Under the pieces are notes generated by a model. That model made no database searches, had not been told where the DNA came from, and saw only the letters and a program-made list of their open reading frames with translations. From Streptomyces canus (GTDB lineage Bacteria > Actinomycetota > Actinomycetes > Streptomycetales > Streptomycetaceae), in contig NZ_CP107989.1 in the NCBI RefSeq assembly GCF_041435015.1, positions 1,240,001 through 1,304,000 on the forward strand: a DNA stretch of 64,000 bases, written 5' to 3'. Below, piece after piece: positions 17,405 through 26,013 of this stretch (position 1 is its first letter; every line of letters begins with the position of its first letter). The position numbers and the translations under genes were made by a program.

Positions 17405-18850
17405 TCAGCCCACCTTGGCCCCCGGCAGCGGAATGCTGCCCGTCGTCGCCAGTTCCCGATACCACAGGGCGCTGTCCTTGAGCGTGCGCCGCTGGGTGTC
17501 GTAGTCGACGTGGACGATGCCGAACCGCTTGGAGTAGCCGTAGCCCCACTCGAAGTTGTCCATCAGGGACCACACGAAGTACCCGCGCAGATCGACACCG
17601 GCGGTGAGGGCCCGATGGGCGGCGACGAAGTGGCGGTGGAGGTAGTCGATGCGCTCCGGGTCGTGGACGGCGTGACTCCCGTCGGGGCGGGTGGAGAGGT
17701 GGTCCTCGAAGGCCGCTCCGTTCTCGGTGATGACCAGAGGCTGGTCCGGGAAGCGGGCGTGCAGGTCCAGGAGGAGTTCCTCGAGCCCGTCGGGGTCGAT
17801 GTTCCAGCCCATGGCGGTGTGCGGGCCCTGCTGGGCGACGAACTCGACATGGGTCGAGCCGGGCCAGGGGGACCCGCCCATGTCCTTGTGCCCGTCATTG
17901 TTCTGACGCGGTGTCACACCCCCCCAGAGGCGGACGGTGGTGGTGGCGTAGTAGTTGACGCCGAGCAGGTCCAGGGGCTGGTGGATCCGGTCGAGGTCAC
18001 CGTCCTGCACGAACGCCCAGTCGGTGACGGCGGCGGTGTCCTCGATGAGGTCCTGCGGGTAATGGCCGCGCAACAGGGGTTCGGTGAAGGCGCGATTGGC
18101 CAGCGCGTCGATGCGCCGTACGGCCTCCTCGGCACCCTCGCCCTCGCCTCTCAGGACATGGAAGTTGAGCGTGACCGAGTACTGCGGGTCGTTGGTGGTG
18201 ACCGCCCTGAGCTGCTGGACGGCGAGTCCGTGGGCGAGGTTGAGGTGGTGGACCGCTGTCAGCGCCGCGGCGCCGTCGCTGCGGCCGGGAGCGTGGGCTC
18301 CGGCGCCGTAGCCGAGGTAGGCGGAACACCACGGTTCGTTCAGCGTGGTCCAGATCGCGACGCGGTCGCCGAGCGCTTCGCCGACCACACGGGCGTAGTC
18401 GGCGAAGGCGTACGCGGTCTCGCGGTTCGTCCAGCCGCCCTCGTCCTCCAGGGCCTGGGGCAGGTCCCAGTGGTAGAGGGTCGCGACCGGCGCGATGTCC
18501 CTCTGGAGCAGGCCGTCGACCAACCGGCTGTAGAAGTCGAGCCCCTTGGGATTGGCCGGGCCGCGGCCCGTGGGCTGGATGCGCGGCCAGGCTATGGAGA
18601 ACCGGTAGGCCTTCAGGCCCAGGGACGCCATGAGGTCGAGGTCTTCGTCGAGGCGGTGGTAGTGATCGGCGGCCACGTCACCGGTGTCGCCGTTCCACGT
18701 CCTGCCCGGCGTGTGGGAGTAGGTGTCCCAGATGGAGGGGCCGCGCCCGTCCTCGTCGGCGGCACCCTCGATCTGGTAGGCGGCGGTCGCGGAGCCGAGG
18801 AGGAAGTCGGCGGGGAACGTCAGCTGCTGTGCGTTCGCGGCAGTGGGCAT
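17405..18850 (-). CDS. GH1 beta-glucosidase
   Basis: A 481-aa glycoside hydrolase family 1 enzyme hydrolysing beta-glucosides such as cellobiose. The N-terminus [25 protein letters not shown] is the GH1 signature. The acid/base Glu lies in [15 protein letters not shown] and the nucleophile Glu in [13 protein letters not shown]. There is no signal peptide, so it is cytosolic. ATG 18850 has GGAGAG upstream and the LacI-type operator 91 bp further up; the frame is open to 18955 but that region is promoter. It lies downstream of, and is presumably repressed by, the LacI gene at 19076-20092. Confidence 0.93.
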   Translation of the reverse strand: MPTAANAQQLTFPADFLLGSATAAYQIEGAADEDGRGPSIWDTYSHTPGRTWNGDTGDVAADHYHRLDEDLDLMASLGLKAYRFSIAWPRIQPTGRGPANPKGLDFYSRLVDGLLQRDIAPVATLYHWDLPQALEDEGGWTNRETAYAFADYARVVGEALGDRVAIWTTLNEPWCSAYLGYGAGAHAPGRSDGAAALTAVHHLNLAHGLAVQQLRAVTTNDPQYSVTLNFHVLRGEGEGAEEAVRRIDALANRAFTEPLLRGHYPQDLIEDTAAVTDWAFVQDGDLDRIHQPLDLLGVNYYATTTVRLWGGVTPRQNNDGHKDMGGSPWPGSTHVEFVAQQGPHTAMGWNIDPDGLEELLLDLHARFPDQPLVITENGAAFEDHLSTRPDGSHAVHDPERIDYLHRHFVAAHRALTAGVDLRGYFVWSLMDNFEWGYGYSKRFGIVHVDYDTQRRTLKDSALWYRELATTGSIPLPGAKVG

Positions 18851-18940
18851 GCACGTCTCTCCGTTGTCGTGGCCGATGGCCCGGGCTCCGGCGGATCGGA
18901 CGGGTCGGCGTCCCGTGTCTGCCGTCGGCCACCCTGGCGA

Positions 18941-18954
18941 TGTTAACGTTAACA
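18941..18954. promoter_or_regulatory. LacI-type operator upstream of the beta-glucosidase
   Basis: TGTTAACGTTAACA is a perfect 14-bp palindrome with a central CG, the usual form of LacI/GalR operators. It lies between the LacI gene and the GH1 start. Confidence 0.75.
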
Positions 18955-19075
18955 AGCAGCCTGGGCCCCTGTCCCGCCCCGTTCGTTGCCTTTTCGTCCG
19001 ACTCGGAGTGGGCCGGTCGTCCCTGAAGTACCAGGTGCGCCAGTCGCCTTCGGGCCGGCGAAACGACGGCGGGCT

Positions 19076-20092
19076 TCAGGAACCGGCGCGAGGCGCGGCG
19101 GTGCTTCGCCGTACGACGAGTTCCGGTGTGATCTTCTGCCGTTCCGCCCGCTCCCCGCCCAGCGTCCGCACCAGCTGCTCGATGGCGGTCCTGCCGAGGT
19201 GGACGAAGTCCTGCCGGACCGTGGTCAGAGCGGGGACCAGGTATCCGGCACCCTTCATGTCGTCGAAGCCGACGAGGGAGACGTCCTGCGGTACCTTCAC
19301 GCCCCGCTCGGCGAAGGCGGCCAGCGCTCCCATCGCCATCTGGTCGTTTCCGGCGAAGACCGCGGTGGGCAGGCCGGTATCGGCGTCGCAGAGTTCGTGG
19401 GCCAGGCGGAATCCGCTCTCCGCACTGAAGTCGCCTTCCAGCAGGGCTCCTTCGGCTTCCGACGCGGCGAGTTCGGCCTGCCAGCCGTCGACACGTGCCC
19501 TGGCGTCGAAGGTGCGCAGCGCACCCGTCAGGTGGGCGATGTCCCGGTGTCCGAGGCCGAGGAGGTGGCGAACCGCGAGCCGGGCGCCCAGTTCCTGGTC
19601 GACCTCGACGAAGCCCAGACCGGGGTGGGGTGCGCTGCCGGACATCACCACCGTCACCGGCGCCCCGAAGGAAAGGCCGGACAACGCCTCCACCACGACG
19701 GGCCGGTCCGCTACGACCGCGATCGCCTCCACCGACTGGTCGGTGAGCCGTTGCAGGGTCTCCACGAGGTCGGCGGAGGTGCTCTCACCCTGTCGGCTGG
19801 CCAGGCTCACCCAGTAACCGGCCTGCTTGGCGGCCGTCTCGACGCCCAGGAGGATACGCGGCAGCTCGAACAGGTCCGACCCGACGATCACCACGCCGAT
19901 CGTCGAGGAACGCCGGCTCTTGAGGGCCCTGGCGACGCTGTTGCGGCGGTAGCCCAGCTTCTGGATCGCGGCCTCGACCCGGGTGCGGGTCTCGGGACGG
20001 ACCGAGGGATGGCCGTTGATGACACGGGAGACGGTGATGTGCGAGACGCCGGCCTCCCGGGCCACGTCCATCATGCCTGGCGGCCGGTCCAT
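19076..20092 (-). CDS. LacI-family transcriptional regulator
   Basis: A 338-aa repressor. The HTH is MMDVAREAGVSHITVSRVINGHPSVRPETRTRV, the hinge YRRNSVARALKSRRSSTIGVV, and a full sugar-binding domain follows with FAGNDQMAMGALAAFAERG and SLVGFDDMKGAGYLVPALTTVRQD near the C-terminus. It sits directly upstream of the GH1 gene on the same strand with a perfect palindromic operator between them. It most likely represses the beta-glucosidase until cellobiose or another glucoside is present. Confidence 0.92.
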   Translation of the reverse strand: MDRPPGMMDVAREAGVSHITVSRVINGHPSVRPETRTRVEAAIQKLGYRRNSVARALKSRRSSTIGVVIVGSDLFELPRILLGVETAAKQAGYWVSLASRQGESTSADLVETLQRLTDQSVEAIAVVADRPVVVEALSGLSFGAPVTVVMSGSAPHPGLGFVEVDQELGARLAVRHLLGLGHRDIAHLTGALRTFDARARVDGWQAELAASEAEGALLEGDFSAESGFRLAHELCDADTGLPTAVFAGNDQMAMGALAAFAERGVKVPQDVSLVGFDDMKGAGYLVPALTTVRQDFVHLGRTAIEQLVRTLGGERAERQKITPELVVRRSTAAPRAGS

Positions 20093-20155
20093 GTCACTCG
20101 TCCTCTGCCTTCAACCCCAGCAGGCCCCGCGCCCACCGCAGATCCTGTCACAGGC

Positions 20156-20191
20156 CCTGAGAGCTGCCAGGTCCGGCAACTGCATCTCAGG
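20156..20191 (-). terminator. terminator of the malic enzyme gene
   Basis: Arms CCTGAGA (20156-20162) and TCTCAGG (20185-20191) pair, with an inner GCC/GGC pairing. The hairpin includes the malic enzyme stop codon. Confidence 0.5.
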
Positions 20192-21839
20192 ACGCGTACC
20201 GCGGTGTCCACTGCGTCGTCGCGATCGCTTCGCGCAGCTCGGCCTCCGTGGCCTCGGGGGCCACGCCGTCCTCGACTGCGGCCAGCGCGACGGCCACGGC
20301 GATCTCGCGGGCGGCGTCCCGCATGCTCGCCAGGGGAGGCAGCAGCGGGGTCGCGCCGTCGGCGCCCGCCCGTACCGCGCACTCCCCCACCGCGCGAGCC
20401 GCCGCCACCATCATGCGGTCGGTCACGCGGGTGGCCCGGCAGGCGGTGACCGCCAGGCCGACGGCGGGGAAGACGTAGACGTTGTTGGCCTGCGCCACCG
20501 GCACCTCGCGGCCGTCCAGCTTCAGCGGCGGGAAGGGCGAGCCGGCCGCGATCAGGGCCCTGCCGTCGGTCCAGCGGGCGAGATCGGCGGGTTCGGCCTC
20601 GGCGTTCGAGGTCGGGTTGGACAGCGGCAGGATCACCGGCCGGTCGCAGCCTTCGGCCATCGTCCGCACGATCTGTTCGGTGAACGCGCCGTGCGCCGTG
20701 GACAGCCCGATCAGCACCGTCGGCTTCACTTCGCCGACGACCCCCGCCAGGTCGCGCGCCTCCCACTGGCGTACCTCCGCGTCATCGCGCGCGTAGGTAC
20801 GCTGCTCGGGTGTGAGGTCGGTGCGGGAGCGCACCAGGAGGCCGTCGATGTCGACGAACCAGAAGCGGTCGGCCGCCTGCTGTTCGGAGTCGCCTTCCTC
20901 CACGAGTGCGGTGCGGATCATGTCGGCGACCCCGATCGCCGCCGAACCGGCGCCCAGGACCACGATGCGGTGGTCGGTCAGGGGCGTTCCGGCGACCTTC
21001 GTGGCGGTGGACAGCGCGCCGAGCGCCACGGCGGCGGTGCCCTGGATGTCGTCGTTGAAGGTCAGCAGCCGGTCCTGGTAGCGGCCGAGGATCGGACGGG
21101 CGTGCGCGGTCGCGAAGTCCTCCCACTGCAGCAGGGTCCCGGGCAGTTCGGCCTCCACGGCGGACACGAACGCCTCGATCATCTCGTCGTAGGCGTCCCC
21201 GGTGACGCGGTGCCGCCTGCGGCCCAGGTAGTGCTCGCCGGCCAGCAGTTGCTCGTTGTCGGTGCCTGCGTCGAGAAGGACGGGGAGGGTGCGCGCGGGG
21301 TGGATGCCGCCGATGGCGGTGTACAGGCTGAGCTTGCCGATCGGGATGCCCATGCCGCCGACGCCCTGGTCGCCCAGGCCCAGGATGCGCTGACCGTCGG
21401 TGACGACGATGACGTGGACCTCGCCGCCGGGCCGGTTGCGCAGGATCTCCCGGAAGCGGTGGCGGTCCTCGTACGTCAGGAACAGACCGCGCGGCCTGCG
21501 GTAGATCTCGCTGAAGCGCCGGCACGCCTCGCCGACCGTAGGCGTGTAGACGACCGGCAGCATCTCCTCCAGGTGCCGGGTGAGCAGGCTGTAGAACAGC
21601 ACCTCGTTGGTGTCCTGGAGCTGGCGCAGGTAGATGTGCCGGTTGAGCGGCTTGTCGTACCCGAGGAACGCCTCGTACGCCCGGTCGGCCTGCTCATCTA
21701 GCGTCTCGGTCGCCGGTGGCAGCAGCCCGTCCAGGCCGAGTTCGGCGCGCTCCTCGGGGCTGAAGGCGGTGCCCTTGTTCCGGAGTGGATCGGCGAGCAG
21801 GGCCGCTCCGTGGGCACGGGCCGGGCTGTGCGGTGTCAT
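20187..21839 (-). CDS. NAD-dependent malic enzyme
   Basis: A 550-aa malate dehydrogenase (oxaloacetate-decarboxylating) producing pyruvate. Motifs: MLPVVYTPTVGEACRRFSEI with the catalytic Tyr, GDQGVGGMGIPIGKLSLYTA with the active-site Lys, FNDDIQGTAAVALGA with metal-binding Asp, VVLGAGSAAIGVAD for the dinucleotide, and PLSNPTSNAEA. ATG 21839 has GAGGAACGCC upstream. An in-frame ATG at 22001 exists, but the segment between has a non-coding codon pattern. The gene lies just outside the van island. Confidence 0.93.
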   Translation of the reverse strand: MTPHSPARAHGAALLADPLRNKGTAFSPEERAELGLDGLLPPATETLDEQADRAYEAFLGYDKPLNRHIYLRQLQDTNEVLFYSLLTRHLEEMLPVVYTPTVGEACRRFSEIYRRPRGLFLTYEDRHRFREILRNRPGGEVHVIVVTDGQRILGLGDQGVGGMGIPIGKLSLYTAIGGIHPARTLPVLLDAGTDNEQLLAGEHYLGRRRHRVTGDAYDEMIEAFVSAVEAELPGTLLQWEDFATAHARPILGRYQDRLLTFNDDIQGTAAVALGALSTATKVAGTPLTDHRIVVLGAGSAAIGVADMIRTALVEEGDSEQQAADRFWFVDIDGLLVRSRTDLTPEQRTYARDDAEVRQWEARDLAGVVGEVKPTVLIGLSTAHGAFTEQIVRTMAEGCDRPVILPLSNPTSNAEAEPADLARWTDGRALIAAGSPFPPLKLDGREVPVAQANNVYVFPAVGLAVTACRATRVTDRMMVAAARAVGECAVRAGADGATPLLPPLASMRDAAREIAVAVALAAVEDGVAPEATEAELREAIATTQWTPRYAS

Positions 21840-21847
21840 GGCGTTCC

Positions 21848-22001
21848 TCAGATCGACGGGCTTGAGGGGCGGGGGATGTCGCGGAGGTCGGCGCGCGCCA
21901 GGTCCAGCATCTTGCCGACGCCTCCGTCGAGCACGGTGCGGCCCGCCGCGAAGCGTGAGCAGCTCTCCCATCAGGATCGCGCCTTCCCCGTCCCCGGACA
22001 T
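21848..22001 (-). pseudogene. small broken ORF upstream of malic enzyme
   Basis: ATG 22001 follows a good CTCAGGAG and encodes MSGDGEGAILMGELLT with G/C-rich third positions. That codon pattern then fails in this frame and continues in the next one as AAGRTVLDGGVGKMLDLARADLRDIPRP in pieces, stopping at 21848 inside the malic enzyme ribosome-binding site. The switch suggests a one-base frameshift in a gene of about 50 codons that was translationally linked to malic enzyme. I do not recognise the family. It borders the van island. Confidence 0.4.
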
Positions 22002-22031
22002 CGGAATCTCCTGAGGGTCGGCCGAGCCGGC

Positions 22032-22096
22032 ACATATCGTCGGCGTATCCGAAACCGCATACGTGTCGGCAACAGCCCGCTGCCTTGACTGGAGGC
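22032..22096 (+). promoter_or_regulatory. VanR-type promoter cassette, copy 1 (vanK)
   Basis: This 65-bp block matches the vanH block at 55 of 65 positions without gaps and ends immediately before an ATG, as do the other two copies. A -10-like CATACG follows a TATCGT-like -35 region by about 17 bp. Binding by a VanR-like activator is inferred from known glycopeptide-resistance regulation. Confidence 0.75.
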
Positions 22097-22141
22097 ATGT
22101 CCTACAGCGAAGCAGGCGCAGGAACTGGGAACGCCCGGTGA
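22097..22141 (+). CDS. 14-codon leader peptide coupled to vanK
   Basis: The ORF reads MSYSEAGAGTGNAR and stops in TGA that overlaps the vanK GTG start (GTGA). Its first codons copy the vanH start (MTYSEPATG). It is probably a remnant of the duplicated promoter-plus-start cassette, now used for translational coupling. GGAGG lies unusually close to the ATG. Confidence 0.55.
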   Translation: MSYSEAGAGTGNAR

Positions 22142-23250
22142 GGCTGACGGTCGGGCCGATCGGCGCAGCCGAACATCTGGCGTTCGTGCGGGCACAGCGG
22201 TCGGTCAGCTTCCTGCAGACCCCGGCGTGGGGCCGGGTGAAGACCGAGTGGCGCAGCGAGTCCCTCGGCTGGTACGGCGGCGGGCGGCTGGTCGGTGCCG
22301 GGCTCGTCCTGCACCGACCGGTGCCGCGGCTGGAGCGCTTCACGCTGGCCTATCTGCCCGAGGGGCCGGTCATCGACTGGACCGGCGAGATCGACGCGTG
22401 GCTCGACCCGCTGGCGTCCTACCTCAAGGCACAGGGCGCGTTCGCGATCCGGCTCGGCCCGCCGGTGCGCACGAACATCTGGAGCGCCGACCAGGTCAAG
22501 GAGGGTATCGCCGACCCGGGCATCAAGCGGCTCCCCGAGATGTCCGCCCAGTGGGCCGACCCGGTCGGTGCCCGCGTGACCAGCCGGCTGACGGACGCCG
22601 GCTGGCTTCCGCAGAGCCCCGAGGACGGCTTCGGGGTCGGGCATCCGCAGTTCAGGTACGAGATCCCGCTGGCCGGCAGGACCGAGGACGACGTCCTCAG
22701 GGGCATGAACCAGCTCTGGCGGCGCAACATCAAGAAGGCGGCCAAGGAGGGAGTCGAGGTCACGGTCGCAGCGGACGTGAAGGCGTTCCACGATCTTTAC
22801 GTCCACACCGCCGAGCGGGACCGCTTCACACCCCGGCCGCTGCCCTACTTCGACACCATGTTCGCGGCACTGAGCGCGGAGGACCCCGAGCGGATCAGGC
22901 TCTACCTCGCCCGTCACCGAGGCGACTTGGTCGCCGCCACCGTCCTGGTCCGCGTCGGCGGGCACGCGTGGTACTCCTACGGCGCCTCCTCCACCGAGAA
23001 ACGCGAGGTGCGCGGCTCCAACGCCTGCCAGTGGGCAATGATCCGCGACTCGCTGGCGGCCGGCTGCGACGTCTATGACCTGCGCGGCATCACCCCCACC
23101 CTGGACGCCGACGACCCGCACGTCGGACTGATCCAGTTCAAGGTCGGCACCGGCGGTCGGGCGGTGAGGTACGTCGGTGAGTGGGACCTGCCACTGCGGC
23201 CGATGGTCTACCGGGCCTTCGACCTGTATATGAAGCGGCGCGGGCGATGA
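22138..23250 (+). CDS. vanK: FemABX peptidyltransferase, glycopeptide resistance protein VanK
   Basis: A 370-aa FemX/MurM-like transferase that adds the cross-bridge amino acid (Gly in Streptomyces) to the Lys or DAP of lipid II precursors. VanK is the variant needed when stems end in D-Ala-D-Lac. Visible are SVSFLQTPAWGRVKTEWRSESLG, the core MNQLWRRNIKKAAKEGVEV, YASSTEKREVRGSNACQWAMI-like sequence with the family GASS, and YDLRGITPTLDADDPHVGLIQFKVGTGG. GTG 22138 is the start because upstream in-frame sequence is promoter. It shares its promoter type with vanH and murF. Confidence 0.88.
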   Translation: MRLTVGPIGAAEHLAFVRAQRSVSFLQTPAWGRVKTEWRSESLGWYGGGRLVGAGLVLHRPVPRLERFTLAYLPEGPVIDWTGEIDAWLDPLASYLKAQGAFAIRLGPPVRTNIWSADQVKEGIADPGIKRLPEMSAQWADPVGARVTSRLTDAGWLPQSPEDGFGVGHPQFRYEIPLAGRTEDDVLRGMNQLWRRNIKKAAKEGVEVTVAADVKAFHDLYVHTAERDRFTPRPLPYFDTMFAALSAEDPERIRLYLARHRGDLVAATVLVRVGGHAWYSYGASSTEKREVRGSNACQWAMIRDSLAAGCDVYDLRGITPTLDADDPHVGLIQFKVGTGGRAVRYVGEWDLPLRPMVYRAFDLYMKRRGR

Positions 23251-23266
23251 GCCCGGAACCCGTACC

Positions 23267-23317
23267 GGTCACTGACACCGGCTACGAGCTCGGCTCGGTG
23301 TCAGCGTACGAGTGACC
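23267..23317. terminator. hairpin after vanK
   Basis: CTGACACCG (23272-23280) pairs perfectly with CGGTGTCAG (23296-23304). An outer GGTCA/TGACC pair (23267-23271, 23313-23317) extends it. The rest of the 257-bp convergent gap 23251-23507 shows no convincing gene. Confidence 0.65.
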
Positions 23318-23507
23318 TCGGTGAACGCGGGGCCCAAGGGCCCGCTCGGCTCGGCCTTGGATCGACCGCCGACCGCACGATGGCCCGACGGCCCAGCGTG
23401 CTCGCGGTCGGCGGTTGCGCGGCCGGTGATCCACGCCCTCTCCCGCCCCGAGGACCTGCCCCTACGGGCCTGGAGCCAGGTGCGAGCCCCCGGCTCGCCG
23501 CGCCGGA

Positions 23508-24851
23508 CTACGCGAGCGCGGCGGCGACCTCGTCGAGGCGCGCTCCGCGGGAGGCCTTGACGAGGACCACATCGCCGGCGACGAGGTGAGCGCGCAGCCA
23601 GTCGACCGCCGCGTCGTTGTCGGCCAGCACCACCGCCCGCTCTCCCGCGCCCTCGGCGATCGACCGGGCGCTCTCGCCGACCGCGGCCACCACGTGGGCC
23701 CGGGAGGCGGCGTACTCGCCGACGGCGCGGTGCTCGGCCGCGCTGTCGTCGCCGAGTTCGAGCATCTCGCCGAGGACGGCGATGCGGCGCCCGCCTTCGA
23801 TCGCCGCCAGCGCGTCCAGAGCGGCGCGGGTCGAGTCGGGGTTGGCGTTGTAGGAGTCGTTGAGCAGCGTTGCGCCACCGGCGAGCGCGCGCAGTTCCAT
23901 GCGCCACGGTGACAGCGAGGCGGTCGCCAGCGCCGCGGTGGCCACGTCGAGGGGTACGCCGGCCGCCAGCCCCGCGGCCGCGGCGGCCGACGCGTTGAGC
24001 GCCTGGTGGGTGCCCACGAGCGGCAGCGCGACGGGTACCGAGGCGTCGGCGGTCCGCAGCGTGAAGGACGGCCGGCCGAGCCGGTCCGGCGTCAGGTCGG
24101 TCACGCGCAGGTCGGCGTGCTCGGCACGGCCGAAGGTCACTACCGGGCCGTCCGTGAGCGAGCGCATCGCCGCCACGCGGGGGTCGTCTGCGTTGAGGAC
24201 GGCGGTGCCGCCCGGTGCCAGCCCCTGGATCAGCTCGCCCTTGGTCCGGGCGATGGCCGCGCGCGACCCGAACTCGCCGAGGTGAGCCTGGCCGACGTTG
24301 AGAACGACGGCGATGTCGGGCGCGACCAGGCTCGTGAGCGCGGCGATGTCTCCGATGTGGCGGGCTCCCATCTCGAGGACGAGGAACCTGGTGGCCGCGT
24401 CGGCGCGCAGCATGGTGAGCGGCACGCCGAGTTCGTTGTTGAGCGAGCCGATCGTGGCGGTTGTCGGCGAGGTGCTCGACAGCAGGGCCGCCAGCAGGTC
24501 CTTGGTGCCGGTCTTGCCTTGGGAGCCGGTCAGTCCGACCACGGTCAGCCGGTCGCGCAGCCGGGCCACGACGTGGGCGGCAAGTGCTCGCAGCGCGGCC
24601 CGGGCGTCGTCGACGACGACGGTGGGCAGCGGCGTGGGCCGGGAGCCGAGCACGGCCACCGCGCCTGTCCGGCCGGCTTGGCCGACGTAGTCGTGGCCGT
24701 CGACATGCTCGCCGGCGAAGGCGACGAAGAGGCCGCCCGGCTCGGCCTGTCTGCCGTCGAGCACGGCCGGCGCGCTCACCGTCACGGAGCCGTCGCCCTC
24801 GACCCTGCCGCCGACCACCGCGGCTATCTCGCTGACGCCGAGCGGGATCAC
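23508..24851 (-). CDS. murF: MurF-type ligase (UDP-MurNAc-tripeptide + D-Ala-D-Lac), resistance paralogue
   Basis: A 447-aa Mur ligase. The N-terminal domain has [37 protein letters not shown]. The ATP P-loop is [18 protein letters not shown], followed by [14 protein letters not shown] and [14 protein letters not shown]. The C-terminal domain has [17 protein letters not shown]. Placed inside the van island with a copy of the van promoter, it probably attaches D-Ala-D-Lac to UDP-MurNAc-tripeptide, backing up a housekeeping MurF. GTG 24851 overlaps the stop of an 8-codon leader. Divergent from vanHAX and convergent with vanK. Confidence 0.88.
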   Translation of the reverse strand: MIPLGVSEIAAVVGGRVEGDGSVTVSAPAVLDGRQAEPGGLFVAFAGEHVDGHDYVGQAGRTGAVAVLGSRPTPLPTVVVDDARAALRALAAHVVARLRDRLTVVGLTGSQGKTGTKDLLAALLSSTSPTTATIGSLNNELGVPLTMLRADAATRFLVLEMGARHIGDIAALTSLVAPDIAVVLNVGQAHLGEFGSRAAIARTKGELIQGLAPGGTAVLNADDPRVAAMRSLTDGPVVTFGRAEHADLRVTDLTPDRLGRPSFTLRTADASVPVALPLVGTHQALNASAAAAAGLAAGVPLDVATAALATASLSPWRMELRALAGGATLLNDSYNANPDSTRAALDALAAIEGGRRIAVLGEMLELGDDSAAEHRAVGEYAASRAHVVAAVGESARSIAEGAGERAVVLADNDAAVDWLRAHLVAGDVVLVKASRGARLDEVAAALA

Positions 24852-24874
24852 GAGGCTGGTTCGTCATAGGTCAT
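24848..24874 (-). CDS. 8-codon leader peptide coupled to murF
   Basis: The [11 protein letters not shown] ends in TGA, which overlaps the murF start codon as GTGA. It mirrors the N-terminus of VanH (MTYSEPAT) and the vanK leader. It is too short for any gene finder; the evidence is the three-way conservation of position and sequence. Confidence 0.55.
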   Translation of the reverse strand: MTYDEPAS

Positions 24875-24939
24875 GCCTCGAGTCAAGGTGGCGTGGCGTT
24901 GTCGGAGCGTATGGGTTTTTCGATACGGCGACAATACGT
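24875..24939 (-). promoter_or_regulatory. VanR-type promoter cassette, copy 2 (murF)
   Basis: This minus-strand copy matches the vanH cassette at 47 of 65 positions with identical spacing to the ATG. The block CTTGACT, the CATAC element and CGACAAC are kept. Confidence 0.7.
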
Positions 24940-24959
24940 TACCTATGAGTATGGGTAAC
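24938..24959. promoter_or_regulatory. inverted repeat between the divergent murF and vanH promoters
   Basis: GTTACC (24938-24943) and GGTAAC (24954-24959) form a 6-bp dyad with a 10-nt centre, almost exactly midway between the two cassettes. It may be a shared activator or repressor site; nothing more can be said. Confidence 0.45.
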
Positions 24960-24967
24960 CATCGAAA

Positions 24968-25032
24968 ACATATCGTCGGCATATCGGAAACCGCATACAG
25001 GCCGACAACACTCCACTGCCTTGACTGGCGGC
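24968..25032 (+). promoter_or_regulatory. VanR-type promoter cassette, copy 3 (vanHAX)
   Basis: The reference copy of the 65-bp cassette. Conserved parts among all three are a TATCG-centred region, a CATAC -10-like element, CGACAAC, and CTTGACT ending 7 nt before the ATG. An in-frame TTG (25021) also exists 12 nt upstream of the ATG in every copy, so the exact start is not fully certain. Confidence 0.75.
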
Positions 25033-26013
25033 ATGACCTACAGCGAACCGGCAACCGGGATCACCATCTATGGATGCGGCCGGGACGAGGCCCTCTTGTT
25101 CCGTGAGATGGCGCCCCGCTTCGGCGTGAGACCGACCGTCACGGAGGCCGCGGTATCCGAAGCCAATGTTTCACTGGCCTTGGGAAACCGGTGCGTCAGC
25201 GTAGGCCATAAAACCCGGATCACCCCTCCCACTCTTCTCGCACTGGGGCAAGCGGGCGTGACATACATCTCCACACGGAGTATCGGCTGCAACCATATCG
25301 ACGTGGAATACGCGGCAAGCATCGGCATCTCGGTTGAAAACGTCACCTATTCGCCCGACAGCGTCGCCGACTACACACTGATGCTGATGCTGATGGCGGT
25401 ACGGAATGCGAAATCCACTGTCCGCCGCGCGGACGAGCACGATTACCGGTTGAACGATGTGCGCGGCAAGGAACTGCGTGACCTCACCGTCGGGGTGATC
25501 GGAACTGGACGCATCGGCACAGCAGTCGTGGACAGGCTGCGGGGTTTCGGCTGTCGAATTCTGGCGCACGACAACCACCCGAAGACTGCTGCCGACCACG
25601 TTCCTCTCGATGAGTTACTGCAGCTGAGCGACATCGTCACGCTCCACGCACCACTCACCCCGGACACATACCATCTCCTCGATCATCAGCGTATCGAGCG
25701 GTTGAAGCACGGGGCTTTCGTCATCAATACCGGACGCGGTCCACTGCTCGACACCGAGGCCCTTGTTCTCGCATTGGAAAGCGGTCGATTGGGCGGTGCG
25801 GGGTTGGATGTCCTCGAAGGCGAGGAGGGCATTTTCTACGCCGACCACAGAAACAAACCCATCGAGAGCAAGCTGCTGTTGCGGCTGCAGAATCTCCCGA
25901 ATGTGCTCATCAGTCCGCACACGGCCTACTACACAGATCGCGCCCTGAGCGACACGGTCGAAAACTCGATCACCAACTGCCTGAAATTCGAAAGCGGGAG
26001 TCAGCATGGCTAG
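25033..26013 (+). CDS. vanH: D-lactate dehydrogenase VanH
   Basis: A 326-aa NAD-dependent D-2-hydroxyacid dehydrogenase reducing pyruvate to D-lactate for the depsipeptide. VanH features: TIYGCGRDEALLFREMAPRFG, STRSIGCNHIDVEYAASIGI, the Rossmann VGVIGTGRIGTAVVDRLRGFG, INTGRGPLLDTEAL, and the active-site His in ISPHTAYYTDRAL. ATG 25033 is used; TTG 25021 is possible. GC content is visibly lower than in flanking genes, consistent with horizontal origin. It is the first gene of vanHAX, overlapping vanA by 8 nt. Confidence 0.95.
   Translation: MTYSEPATGITIYGCGRDEALLFREMAPRFGVRPTVTEAAVSEANVSLALGNRCVSVGHKTRITPPTLLALGQAGVTYISTRSIGCNHIDVEYAASIGISVENVTYSPDSVADYTLMLMLMAVRNAKSTVRRADEHDYRLNDVRGKELRDLTVGVIGTGRIGTAVVDRLRGFGCRILAHDNHPKTAADHVPLDELLQLSDIVTLHAPLTPDTYHLLDHQRIERLKHGAFVINTGRGPLLDTEALVLALESGRLGGAGLDVLEGEEGIFYADHRNKPIESKLLLRLQNLPNVLISPHTAYYTDRALSDTVENSITNCLKFESGSQHG

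Noticed and set aside
21840..22001. ATG 22001 as start of the malic enzyme (604 aa)
   Set aside because: Codons between 21855 and 21960 in this frame have poor G/C third positions, and the translation is Arg/Pro-rich with no homology to the family. The ATG at 21839 has its own RBS.
22032..25032. Possible CRISPR array, because of repeated blocks of equal length
   Set aside because: The three repeats lie far apart in different orientations, each before a gene; they are promoter cassettes.
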